DNA of 10,513 nucleotides from contig WFQV01000242.1 of assembly GCA_015486905.1 (NCBI GenBank), positions 1 through 10,513 of the forward strand. The letters are read 5' to 3'. A model generated the notes under the pieces. That model was not told where the DNA came from. It saw only the letters and a list, made by a program, of their open reading frames with translations, and ran no database searches. Shown here piece after piece: positions 1 to 6,735 of the stretch. Source of the DNA: Melioribacteraceae bacterium (GTDB lineage: Bacteria; Bacteroidota; Ignavibacteria; Ignavibacteriales; Melioribacteraceae). The translations under genes and the position numbers were made by a program. Each line of letters opens with the position of its first letter. Position 1 is the first letter of the stretch.

Positions 1-20
1 AGGTTCAAAGGGAAAAAGGG

Positions 21-52
21 ATGATTGGATGATTGGATGATTGGATGGGTGG
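21..52. repeat. 8-bp tandem repeat, unit ATGATTGG
   Basis: Three perfect head-to-tail copies of ATGATTGG (21-28, 29-36, 37-44) are followed by one degenerate copy, ATGGGTGG (45-52). It lies in non-coding sequence. The 8-base unit is not a multiple of three, which also argues against coding. Confidence 0.85.
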
Positions 53-68
53 ATATCAGATAACAGCA

Positions 69-107
69 AATTTTTAATTTTTAATTTTGACTTTCTAATT
101 TTTAATT
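69..107. repeat. AT-rich 7-bp repeat, unit AATTTTT
   Basis: AATTTTT occurs at 69-75, 76-82 and 97-103, with partial copies at 83-88 and 104-107, interrupted by a short GACTTTCT spacer. A related T-tract string (ATTTTTAGTTTTTAATTTT) recurs at about 2231-2249 upstream of the SpoIID gene. It may be simple-sequence drift, intrinsically bent DNA or UP-like sequence; the function is unknown. Confidence 0.6.
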
Positions 108-265
108 GTCCAATCAGCGGAAATAATAATTAATCATAATAAATCTGCGTACTATAACTCGTTACTTAAGACTGAAAAACCGACTTCTGAAAATTGACCT
201 TGAGTACTTGGCGAAAATGCTTTTCGTCCTTTACATGGAACAAGAGTTTGGGTTAACATACAAAC

Positions 266-290
266 AATTTACAATTATGGCTTGTAAATT
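266..290. promoter_or_regulatory. Perfect 9-bp dyad, candidate operator
   Basis: AATTTACAA (266-274) and TTGTAAATT (282-290) are perfect inverted repeats with a 7-base spacer. They end six bases before the TTGACT at 296-301. A 25-base dyad at the edge of a likely promoter is typical of a dimeric regulator's operator. It has no T-tract or GC-rich stem, so a terminator is unlikely. The cognate regulator is unknown. Confidence 0.45.
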
Positions 291-350
291 TATTCTTGAC
301 TTAAATTTTTTCATCAAAATTTCGTAACTTTATTTCAACGGATAATTTTA

Positions 351-1580
351 ATGCATTTATTTGGAATTGGAATGAGTTACACTTACAGATGCTCTAATTG
401 TGGGGAGAGTTTCTCGAGAGAAGAAATTGAAAGTCAAGGGCTTTACCTCTGTCCGAAGTGTGGCTCCGCCCGAAAGAACGAACCGCTCAAAGGCGTATTG
501 AAGCTCGAGTACAATTACGAAGAAATCGAAAATGAATATTCAAGAGGGGAATTTTTAAACTTCCCGCCCGGGAAATTTTGGCTTTACGAAAAACTATGGC
601 CGTTAAACTTAAGTAAAATCGACAACTCACTTTTACCGCGGGTTGCTTTGCCTTCGGACCAACTTTTTAAATATGAGCTTGAAGGGCGAACGGTTTTGGT
701 TCAAGACGAAACCCGCAACCCGACTTTGTCGTACAAAGATAGGGCGTCGAGCATTGTGGCGTTAAAAGCAATTGAGTTGGGAATAACTGAAATTGCCGCT
801 GCTTCAACCGGGAATGCAGGCTCTTCATTGGCCGGTATTTGCGCTCGTCTCGGTTTACACTCCCGTATTTACGTACCTAAAAATATTCCCGAAGCCAAGA
901 GAATTCAAATAGAAACTTACGGGGCTGATATTGAAATAGTTGACGGCGACTACGACAAAGCGTTTGACAAATGCTTGGAAGAATCGAAGGCGAACGGCTG
1001 GTACAACCGCAACACTGCTTACAATCCGTTAACGATCGAGGGTAAAAAATCAGCGGCTTTCGATATCTTCATTTCCACGAAAGGTAAATTACCACAAACG
1101 ATTTTGGTCCCTGTAGGCGACGGTGTAATTATTGCAGGGTTATTTAAAGGTTTTGAAGAATTATTAAAGTTGGGATGGATTAAAAAATTACCGCGTCTGT
1201 TTGCGGTTCAATCTTCGGGAAGCGATGCGGTTGTGCAATATATCAGAAACGGAGAATTTAAATTTAAACCTGCTCATACAATTGCCGACAGCATATCCGC
1301 CGGGGCACCGAGAAATCTTTACATGGCGGCGCAAGTCGTGAAGCAAAGCGGTGGAAGCGGAATTACCGTAAGTGACGAAGAAATCTTAAGAGCACAGAAA
1401 GAGTTCATTGCTAAAACAGGCATTCTCTGCGAGCCTTCTTCGGCTGCAGCTTACGCCGCGTTCAAAAAGTTAATTTCGGAAAATGAAACGGACGGAAACG
1501 GGGAAATACTTTTGCTTATTACGGGAAACGGACTTAAGGATATTGAAAGCCTTAAAAATAAGGGTGAAATGGGGAAATGA
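351..1580 (+). CDS. Threonine-synthase-like PLP-dependent enzyme with N-terminal zinc ribbon
   Basis: A fold-type II PLP enzyme of the threonine synthase family, which converts O-phosphohomoserine to threonine. Residues 14-37 form a zinc ribbon (C14-x2-C17 and C34-x2-C37), as in the archaeal/plant-like branch. K129 in SYKDRAS is the expected Schiff-base lysine. STGNAGSS (152-159) and VPVGDG (253-258) are the phosphate-binding loops, EPSSAAA starts at 361, and TGNGLKD (391-397) is the family's C-terminal signature. The length of 409 aa is normal. An alternative start at 372 (MSYTYRC) fits the usual family N-terminus better and has a weak GGA upstream; both lack a strong ribosome binding site. 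The gene overlaps the next one by 4 bases. No thrA or thrB is nearby, and the VPVGDG loop plus the MocA-like partner leave open a paralogous lyase role. The family is secure; the substrate is not. Confidence 0.88.
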   Translation: MHLFGIGMSYTYRCSNCGESFSREEIESQGLYLCPKCGSARKNEPLKGVLKLEYNYEEIENEYSRGEFLNFPPGKFWLYEKLWPLNLSKIDNSLLPRVALPSDQLFKYELEGRTVLVQDETRNPTLSYKDRASSIVALKAIELGITEIAAASTGNAGSSLAGICARLGLHSRIYVPKNIPEAKRIQIETYGADIEIVDGDYDKAFDKCLEESKANGWYNRNTAYNPLTIEGKKSAAFDIFISTKGKLPQTILVPVGDGVIIAGLFKGFEELLKLGWIKKLPRLFAVQSSGSDAVVQYIRNGEFKFKPAHTIADSISAGAPRNLYMAAQVVKQSGGSGITVSDEEILRAQKEFIAKTGILCEPSSAAAYAAFKKLISENETDGNGEILLLITGNGLKDIESLKNKGEMGK

Positions 1581-2191
1581 TTTCAGCGAGAATTTCAGGT
1601 TTGATCCTCTCTGCCGGGTACTCCGGTAGAATGGGAAAATTCAAACCATTATTGAAATACGAGGATGAAACATTTCTTTCTACAATTATTAAAAAACTAC
1701 TGCCTGTTTGTAATCAAATAATTGTTGTCACGGGTTTCAATCGTATTGCTGTTGAAAGGGAAATAGCACAAATTAAGGACAAACGATTTGAATGTAAAAT
1801 TCAAACCGTTCACAACCCCTATTTTCAAAGGGGAATGTTTACGTCACTCAAGAAAGGTATTGAATATATTGACGAATCTGGGTGGATACTGTACCACTTT
1901 GTTGACCAACCGGATTTGCCACAAGATTTTTACAAAAAGTTTGTTCTACAAATTGAAGATGATGTAAATTGGATTCAACCTGTAAATAACGGACAAAAAG
2001 GGCACCCGATTCTTTTTGACACTTTTGTTAAAGACTTAATTGCCAATGCTAATGATTCGCTTTCTTTAAAAGAAGTCTCAGCGGATAGTGGAATTACTAA
2101 AAAATTTTGGGAATGTAATTATTCTCAAATCACGTCCGATATTGATACCCCGGAAGAATACGAAAATCTGTTAGAGAGTAACTATGAATGA
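1577..2191 (+). CDS. MocA/MobA-like nucleotidyltransferase
   Basis: A 204-aa NTP transferase of the MobA-like (NTP_transf_3) family, closest in motif pattern to MocA, which makes molybdopterin cytosine dinucleotide from CTP and Mo-molybdopterin for xanthine-dehydrogenase-family enzymes. Visible motifs are LSAGYSGRMGKFKPLL (11-26, the nucleotide-binding loop and basic residues), QRGMFTSLKKG (84-94), VDQPD (109-113, acidic metal-site region), GHP (142-144) and DIDTP (188-192). The ATG lies inside the upstream gene's end (ATGA, 4-base overlap), so the two are probably translationally coupled; GGGGA precedes it by only one base, while AGGGTG at 1561-1566 is at better spacing. No molybdenum hydroxylase or XdhC gene is in the window, so MocA activity is an inference; other sugar or cofactor nucleotidyltransferases share the fold. 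Confidence 0.85.
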   Translation: MISARISGLILSAGYSGRMGKFKPLLKYEDETFLSTIIKKLLPVCNQIIVVTGFNRIAVEREIAQIKDKRFECKIQTVHNPYFQRGMFTSLKKGIEYIDESGWILYHFVDQPDLPQDFYKKFVLQIEDDVNWIQPVNNGQKGHPILFDTFVKDLIANANDSLSLKEVSADSGITKKFWECNYSQITSDIDTPEEYENLLESNYE

Positions 2192-2205
2192 ATATATCTT
2201 AAATT

Positions 2206-2237
2206 TTTGTCTGCAAAAAAATAAATGAATATTTTTA
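2206..2237 (+). promoter_or_regulatory. Possible Bacteroidetes-type promoter for the SpoIID gene
   Basis: TTTG (2206-2209), a 20-base spacer, then TATTTTTA (2230-2237), which matches seven of eight positions of TAnnTTTG. The spacing equals that of the stronger candidate before the GT2 gene. It sits in the 77-base gap after the MocA-like gene. The surrounding sequence is very AT-rich, so chance is a real possibility. Confidence 0.35.
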
Positions 2238-2268
2238 GTTTTTAATTTTAAGAAAAACGGACTAAATA

Positions 2269-3609
2269 ATGCAAGAACCGAGAGTCAGCGTAGGAATATT
2301 AAATGCCGAAAAGATTGAATTTGTTCTTTACGGCGATTACAAATTGGAAAGGTGTGATGAAATATTTCAGGGAAAGTTTACGGTCTACCTTGAAAACGAT
2401 GAGATAAAAGTTTCATCGGGAGAGAAAACAATCACACTTAAGCCCAATGAAAGTTTTTACCCTTTAAATGAGAAATCCGATTCGTTTATGATTCGCGATG
2501 TATTGATTGGCATCGCTTTCCATTGGCAGCAAAAGCAGAATCAACAATTTCGCGGAGCAATCAGATTCGTTAAGGAGAATGGGAAATTAACCGCTGTAAA
2601 TTATTTGTTGGTAGAAGATTATTTGGTTAGCGTAATATCTTCCGAGATGAGTGCAAACAGCTCGATTGAACTCTTAAAAGCTCACGCAATAATAAGCAGA
2701 AGTTGGCTGTTTGCTCAAATGGAAAAGAAAAAAGAAGTTAGTAAAAAGAAAGAAAAGCCCGTGTCGTTTCACATCACCGAAGATGAGTTGATTCGCTGGT
2801 ACGATAGGGAAGACCATGTCCTTTACGATGTTTGTGCTGACGACCATTGTCAGCGTTACCAGGGAGTTACAAAACTTTATGCTCACAATGCTCAAAAGGC
2901 GGTCGAAGAGACAAGAGGAATGGTGCTCACTTACAACGACAAAATTTGCGATACCCGATTTTCAAAATCGTGCGGCGGAATTTCGGAATCCTTTGAAAAT
3001 GTCTGGGAACCGGTTGAGCATCCGTATTTAAAGACAATAATCGATTACAAATTTCCACCCGACGGCTTTGAGCTTGATTTAACGGTCGAAGAAAATGCTG
3101 TAAAATGGATTAAGGGCAACCCGCCTGCATTCTGCAACACTGATGATGAACGCGTGCTTTCACAATTCCTTGTGGATTACGATCAGAGCACAAGAGATTT
3201 TTACCGTTGGACGCTTGAGTATGAACAGGAAGAAATTTCCGAACTAATAAAGCGAAAGAGCGGGATCGACTTCGGAGATATTTTGGATTTTGAACCGGTG
3301 GAGCGAGGTTATTCGGGAAGGTTAATTAAATTGAAAATAATAGGTTCTAAAAAAACACTCACGGTAGGTAAGGAACTTGAGATTCGTAAAATACTTTCAG
3401 AGGTTCACCTCTACAGCTCGGCAATTGTAATTGAAAAGTCTGAAATCAAAGACGGTGTACCTCAACGTTTCAAAATTTACGGTGCCGGCTGGGGCCACGG
3501 CGTAGGGCTTTGCCAAATAGGTGCGGCGGTAATGAGCGACTTAGGTTACAAGTTCGACGAAATTCTGATGCACTATTTCAAAGACACATTAATTCAAAAG
3601 CTTTACTGA
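2269..3609 (+). CDS. SpoIID/LytB-domain protein (peptidoglycan lytic transglycosylase family), no signal peptide
   Basis: The protein matches the SpoIID domain, whose characterised member is a lytic transglycosylase acting on denuded glycan strands during sporulation; LytB-type relatives enhance amidases. Visible are FRGAIRF, VEDYLVSVISSEMSAN with E126 as the expected catalytic glutamate, LKAHAIISRSW, and the C-terminal AGWGHGVGLCQIGAAV (406-421). Between them is a Cys-containing segment (C189, H193, C194 and C235 in SKSCGG) that may form a metal site or disulfide, and a Lys-rich loop near residues 149-163. The N-terminus (MQEPRVSVGIL) has no signal peptide or membrane segment, and an in-frame stop at 2263-2265 excludes an upstream extension. 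The stop overlaps the GT4 start by one base (TGATG). There is no sporulation context. The domain call is confident; the substrate and location are not. Confidence 0.9.
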   Translation: MQEPRVSVGILNAEKIEFVLYGDYKLERCDEIFQGKFTVYLENDEIKVSSGEKTITLKPNESFYPLNEKSDSFMIRDVLIGIAFHWQQKQNQQFRGAIRFVKENGKLTAVNYLLVEDYLVSVISSEMSANSSIELLKAHAIISRSWLFAQMEKKKEVSKKKEKPVSFHITEDELIRWYDREDHVLYDVCADDHCQRYQGVTKLYAHNAQKAVEETRGMVLTYNDKICDTRFSKSCGGISESFENVWEPVEHPYLKTIIDYKFPPDGFELDLTVEENAVKWIKGNPPAFCNTDDERVLSQFLVDYDQSTRDFYRWTLEYEQEEISELIKRKSGIDFGDILDFEPVERGYSGRLIKLKIIGSKKTLTVGKELEIRKILSEVHLYSSAIVIEKSEIKDGVPQRFKIYGAGWGHGVGLCQIGAAVMSDLGYKFDEILMHYFKDTLIQKLY

Positions 3610-4730
3610 TGAAAATCCTTTATTCTTGCCTTTCCCGCAGTTGGGGCGGGATGGAAATGTTTACGGTTACCGCAGTTAAACAGCTATTGCAGCGGAATAT
3701 TGAAACACATCTTCTGTGTTACCCCGGTTCCAAGATTGAAGAAACTGCAAACAGCGGCGGAATTAAAACATTTCCGTTAAAAAGCGAAGGTTACTTTCAC
3801 CCTTTGGAAATAAGGCGTTTGTCCTCTCTGATTAAAAAAGAAAAATACGACTTGTTTCACACTCAGGCTTCCAAGGACTTGTGGACGCTTGTTCCGGCGC
3901 TAAAAATTTCGCACTCCAACGCACCGCTTTTCCTTACAAAGCAAGTTGGTTCATTCATAGTTAAAAAAGATTTTTTTCACAAGGCAATCTACTCTCGTGT
4001 AACGGCAGCGTTCGCTATCAGTTCAATCATTAAGAAAAATCTTATCGAAACAACACCCCTTGACGAATCAAAAATTTTGCTATTGCACAACGGAGTGGAT
4101 ACTTCGATTTTTGATCCCGGGAAATATTCGCCAGATAAATTCAGACGGGAATTAAAAATCTCGGGCGAAGAATTATTAATTGGAATGATTGCCCGCTTAA
4201 CGCCGGGTAAGGGTCATGAGGAGTTTTTAAATGCCGCAAAAATTATCTCCGAAAAATTTCAAGACGCAAGATTTGTAATAGTAGGGGAACCCTCAAGGGG
4301 CGAAAACGCTTACGCGGAAGGGATAAAAAAACTTTCTGCGGATTTAGAGCTGGGGGAGAGGGTAATCTTCACGGGTTACAGAAGCGACGTTCCTCAAGTG
4401 CTTGCAGGGTTGAACATCTTTGTTTTCCCATCTCATTCCGAGGCTTTCGGAATAGCCCTTGTGGAGGCAATGGCAATGGGGAAAGCAATTACTTGCTCCA
4501 AAGCCGACGGCACTTTGGACATTTGTATTGACAAAGAAACGGGGCTTTTTTTCGAGAACGGAAATTACAAAGACTTATCCGAGAAATTGGAAATTCTAAT
4601 TAAGAACAAAAATTTAAGAGAACGTTTTTCACTAAATGCGAGAAAGAGAGCGGTTGAAAAATTCGACATTAATATTTTAACGGAGAGAGTAATCGAGTAC
4701 TACAAAAAATTCCTTGTAGTAAAGGCATAG
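3609..4730 (+). CDS. GT4-family glycosyltransferase (GT-B fold)
   Basis: A 373-aa retaining glycosyltransferase of the GT4 family that transfers a sugar from a nucleotide-sugar donor, probably at the cytoplasmic membrane face. The N-terminal acceptor-binding half begins MKILYSCLSRSWGGMEMF. The C-terminal Glycos_transf_1 half has IGMIARLTPGKGHEEF, VIFTGYRSDVPQVLAGLNIFV and the donor-binding E-x7-E motif in SEAFGIALVEAM (E278 and E286), then KADGTLDICIDKETGLFF. I chose the ATG at 3609, which overlaps the SpoIID stop by one base; a longer in-frame start at 3510 would lie within the SpoIID sequence encoding its conserved C-terminus and adds 33 residues unlike the family. Coupling to SpoIID suggests both act on one cell-wall or surface glycan, but the acceptor and sugar cannot be read from sequence. 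WaaG-like LPS core transferases are among its relatives. Confidence 0.92.
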   Translation: MKILYSCLSRSWGGMEMFTVTAVKQLLQRNIETHLLCYPGSKIEETANSGGIKTFPLKSEGYFHPLEIRRLSSLIKKEKYDLFHTQASKDLWTLVPALKISHSNAPLFLTKQVGSFIVKKDFFHKAIYSRVTAAFAISSIIKKNLIETTPLDESKILLLHNGVDTSIFDPGKYSPDKFRRELKISGEELLIGMIARLTPGKGHEEFLNAAKIISEKFQDARFVIVGEPSRGENAYAEGIKKLSADLELGERVIFTGYRSDVPQVLAGLNIFVFPSHSEAFGIALVEAMAMGKAITCSKADGTLDICIDKETGLFFENGNYKDLSEKLEILIKNKNLRERFSLNARKRAVEKFDINILTERVIEYYKKFLVVKA

Positions 4731-4745
4731 TTTTGGAAAGTTCAT

Positions 4746-4761
4746 TAAACCTAAAGGTTTA
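4746..4761. repeat. Short palindrome TAAACCT-AA-AGGTTTA
   Basis: A perfect 7-bp inverted repeat with a 2-base centre lies between the convergent genes, just before the larger hairpin. The loop is too small for a stable RNA hairpin with all pairs formed, so it may be a protein site or chance. The arms resemble those in the TonB-receptor leader (TTAAACCTT / AAGGTTTAA). Confidence 0.4.
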
Positions 4762-4775
4762 GCGCATTTGTGTAA

Positions 4776-4801
4776 GCGAAACCGCTTGTGAGCGGTTTCG
4801 C
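4776..4801. terminator. Bidirectional terminator-like hairpin between convergent genes
   Basis: GCGAAACCGCT (4776-4786) and AGCGGTTTCGC (4791-4801) form a perfect 11-bp stem closed by a TGTG loop. It lies 45 bases after the GT4 stop and 9 bases beyond the glnA stop on the other strand, the right place to end both transcripts. No run of T follows it on either strand, so it may act as an RNA 3'-end stabiliser or a terminator without a U-tract. Confidence 0.7.
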
Positions 4802-4810
4802 CGAGTAATT

Positions 4811-6238
4811 TTACACGTTGTAGTACATTGTAAATTCGTGAGGGTGAGGTTTGCGGGCTAAAGGTTTAACCTCATTTCCCATTTTGTAGTTAATCCAAGT
4901 TTCTATTACTTCTTCAGTAAAGACTCCTCCTTCGAGCAAGTAAGCGTGGTCTTTTTTTAGAGCAAGAAGAGCTTCTTCCAAAGACGCGGGGGTTATTTTA
5001 ATCCTTGATGCCTCTTTATTTGAAAGCTCAAAAATGTTTTTGTCCACCGGCGCTCCAGGTTCGGTTTTATTTTTAATTCCGTCAATACCTGCTAAAAGCA
5101 CGCCGGAGAATCCCAAATAGGGATTTGTTGCAGGGTCGGGGAAACGGATTTCAATTCTCTTTGCCTTCGGGTTATCCGTGTACATCGGGATACGAACAGC
5201 AGCGCTACGATTCCTTTGCGAGTACGCAAGATAAACAGGAGCTTCAAAACCGGGCACCAACCGCTTGTAAGAATTCGTGATTGAATTTGTAAATGCCATT
5301 AAAGAGGGTGCGTGTTTTAAGATTCCGCCGATAAAATAAAGTGCTTCTTTGCTTAAGCCTGCATAATCCTTTCCGGCAAAGACGGGTTTGTTCTTTTTCC
5401 AAACGCTGACGTTGATGTGCATTCCGTTTCCGTTTTCTAACTCAATAGGTTTGGGCATGAATGTTGCCGTTTTGCCGTGATGCTTGGCTACGTTTTTAAC
5501 CGTATGTTTTAACATCATTAAGTAATCTGCGGAAGTCAAAAGTGGAGCAAAGCGATAATCAATTTCTCCCTGCCCCGCACTGGCAACTTCATGGTGATGA
5601 GCCTCAATTCTAAGTCCTGCTTCCTCCAAAGCCAAAACAATTTCACTGCGAATATCAGCAAGCGTATCGGTTGGTGCATCCGGGAAATAGCCTCGATTGT
5701 TCCCGGCAATGTAACCGTGATTTTCTTCTATTTCCGCTCCGGTGTTCCAATAAGCTTCCGAAGAATCGAAATAGTAGAAAGATTGATTGGGCGTCTGCGA
5801 ATCGAAACGTACGGTGTCGAAAATAAAAAACTCCGCTTCCGGACCAAAATACGCAGTGTCTCCGACTCCACTTTTCTTCAAATATTCCAAAGCTTTTTTC
5901 GCAATATTCCTGGGGCATTTTACGTACGACCTCTTTGTTACAGGGTCGTAAATGTCACAAATAATACTGAGGGTGGGAGCCTTGGCAAATATTTCCATGA
6001 AAACCATATCGGGATCGGGCATTAAAAGCATATCGCTTTCATTTATGCTTTTCCAAGCACGGATTGAAGAACCGTCGAATCCTATGCCGTTTTTGAACGC
6101 TCCTTCGTTGATTTCGCTGACAGGAACCGTCAAGTGTTGCCACGTCCCGAACAAGTCGGTAAATTTTAAATCGGCAAATTCGATGTGGTTGTTTTTAATT
6201 AGATTGAGAACCTTTTGAATAGAATTTTTGGTTGCCAT
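4811..6238 (-). CDS. glnA: Type I glutamine synthetase, GSI-beta-like, with adenylylation Tyr replaced by Phe
   Basis: Cytoplasmic dodecameric enzyme making glutamine from glutamate, ammonia and ATP. The 475 aa match the E. coli enzyme throughout: FDGSSIRAWKSINESDM near the N-terminus, FGPEAEFF with metal ligands E134 and E136, HHHEVASAGQGEIDYRF, TATFMPKPIELENGNGMHIN, NSYKRLVPGFEAPV (flap glutamate), RNRSAAVRIP and RFPDPATNPY. The extra segment before GYFPDAPTD is present, as in GSI-beta enzymes. Where E. coli has NLYDLP with the adenylylated tyrosine, this protein has NIFELS with F403, so this covalent control should be absent. The residue matching the B. subtilis feedback arginine is serine, as expected outside the alpha class. 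Start: AAGGAGG at 6243-6249 lies four bases before the ATG. The gene follows an Lrp-type regulator by 9 bases, presumably in one transcript. Confidence 0.97.
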   Translation of the reverse strand: MATKNSIQKVLNLIKNNHIEFADLKFTDLFGTWQHLTVPVSEINEGAFKNGIGFDGSSIRAWKSINESDMLLMPDPDMVFMEIFAKAPTLSIICDIYDPVTKRSYVKCPRNIAKKALEYLKKSGVGDTAYFGPEAEFFIFDTVRFDSQTPNQSFYYFDSSEAYWNTGAEIEENHGYIAGNNRGYFPDAPTDTLADIRSEIVLALEEAGLRIEAHHHEVASAGQGEIDYRFAPLLTSADYLMMLKHTVKNVAKHHGKTATFMPKPIELENGNGMHINVSVWKKNKPVFAGKDYAGLSKEALYFIGGILKHAPSLMAFTNSITNSYKRLVPGFEAPVYLAYSQRNRSAAVRIPMYTDNPKAKRIEIRFPDPATNPYLGFSGVLLAGIDGIKNKTEPGAPVDKNIFELSNKEASRIKITPASLEEALLALKKDHAYLLEGGVFTEEVIETWINYKMGNEVKPLARKPHPHEFTMYYNV

Positions 6239-6242
6239 TTTT

Positions 6243-6249
6243 CCTCCTT
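6243..6249 (-). promoter_or_regulatory. Strong Shine-Dalgarno of glnA overlapping the lrp stop codon
   Basis: On the minus strand AAGGAGG precedes the glnA ATG by four bases, and its first two bases are the last two of the upstream TAA stop (6248-6250). It is the most canonical ribosome binding site in the window, where most genes have weak ones. It fixes the glnA start and implies termination-reinitiation coupling to the regulator gene. Confidence 0.8.
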
Positions 6250-6694
6250 AAAGTTTAATATCGTTTTCTTCTTTTATTTTGGAAAGAACATAACGTGTAA
6301 TTGTCCTTGCAACGCCGGGCCATGATTGAATTTTTCCCAGAAGTTTTTCTAAGGAAGGTGTGTCTTTTACAATTACTTTCAAAAGATGCGAGGCTTCGCC
6401 GAGAATTGAGTAGCACTCAATTATTTCAGGTGTCTTTTCCACATGTGTTCTAAATGAATTGTAATTCTTTGAGGATTCCATAATTACGTCGATTATCACC
6501 ATTATATCGTATCCCAATGCTTTTCGGTCAATCTTTGTAAAGTATCCCTTTATTACCCCCTTTTTTTCTAATTTTTGAATTCGTGCCGTCAAAGAGGGGA
6601 CTGTCAGATCCGTTTTCTTTGCCAACTCCGTTAATTTAATTCTAGCGTTATTTTGCAAACCTTTCAAAATTTTAAAATCTAAGTCGTCAAGCAT
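6248..6694 (-). CDS. Lrp/AsnC-family transcriptional regulator
   Basis: A 148-aa feast/famine regulator. Residues 1-52 form the AsnC-type winged helix-turn-helix (LDDLDFKILKGLQNNARIKL, then LAKKTDLTVPSLTARIQKLEKKGVIKGYF), and residues from about 66 to 140 form the RAM ligand-binding and oligomerisation domain, with GEASHLLKVIVKD as the effector-pocket region. Members bind DNA as dimers to octamers and usually respond to an amino acid. It is the first gene of a two-gene unit with glnA, 9 bases apart, so it probably controls nitrogen assimilation and its own synthesis, possibly sensing glutamine or another amino acid; that part is inference. A sigma-70-like promoter and an AT-rich palindrome lie directly upstream. 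The length is normal and the ATG start leaves an intact HTH. Confidence 0.94.
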   Translation of the reverse strand: MLDDLDFKILKGLQNNARIKLTELAKKTDLTVPSLTARIQKLEKKGVIKGYFTKIDRKALGYDIMVIIDVIMESSKNYNSFRTHVEKTPEIIECYSILGEASHLLKVIVKDTPSLEKLLGKIQSWPGVARTITRYVLSKIKEENDIKL

Positions 6695-6705
6695 TGTTAA
6701 CCTTA

Positions 6706-6717
6706 ATATTTAAATAT
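6706..6717. promoter_or_regulatory. 12-bp perfect palindrome in the lrp leader, candidate autoregulatory site
   Basis: ATATTTAAATAT is fully self-complementary and lies between the predicted transcription start (about 6730) and the lrp ATG at 6694. Lrp/AsnC proteins often bind AT-rich partial palindromes near their own promoters, so self-repression is plausible. The region is so AT-rich that chance is possible. Confidence 0.3.
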
Positions 6718-6735
6718 AATTAAAAATAAACTCTC

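Larger units (their letters stand above)
1..350. other. Intergenic region upstream of the threonine-synthase-like gene
   Basis: No credible coding sequence was seen on either strand. The stretch contains an 8-bp tandem repeat (21-52), an AT-rich 7-bp repeat (69-107), a small hairpin (CGAAAA, loop TGC, TTTTCG at 212-226) and a perfect 9-bp dyad (266-290). Just before the gene there is a TTGACT at 296-301 and a TAACTTTA at 325-332, which resembles the Bacteroidetes TAnnTTTG element with its last base changed. The 23-base gap between those two is too long for an ordinary sigma-70 promoter, so the promoter assignment is tentative. Confidence 0.6.

Noticed and set aside
21..107. CRISPR-like array or mobile-element end at the left edge
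   Set aside because: Units of 7-8 bases with no spacers cannot be CRISPR repeats, and no inverted terminal repeats or transposase sequence accompany them.
212..226. Hairpin CGAAAA-TGC-TTTTCG as a terminator or attenuator
   Set aside because: The stem is only 6 bp with few G-C pairs and no T-run, and no gene end is visible upstream in the window.
2674..3031. Open frames of 71-73 codons inside the SpoIID gene
   Set aside because: They are embedded in a conserved coding sequence in other frames and resemble no protein family.
3510..3608. 33-residue N-terminal extension of the GT4 glycosyltransferase
   Set aside because: It lies entirely within the sequence encoding the conserved SpoIID C-terminus, and its translation does not look like a GT4 N-terminus, whereas the ATG at 3609 gives a typical start with TGATG coupling.
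5591..6218. Open frames of 87-144 codons on both strands inside glnA
   Set aside because: They are shadows of the highly conserved glutamine synthetase reading frame and have no independent start signals.
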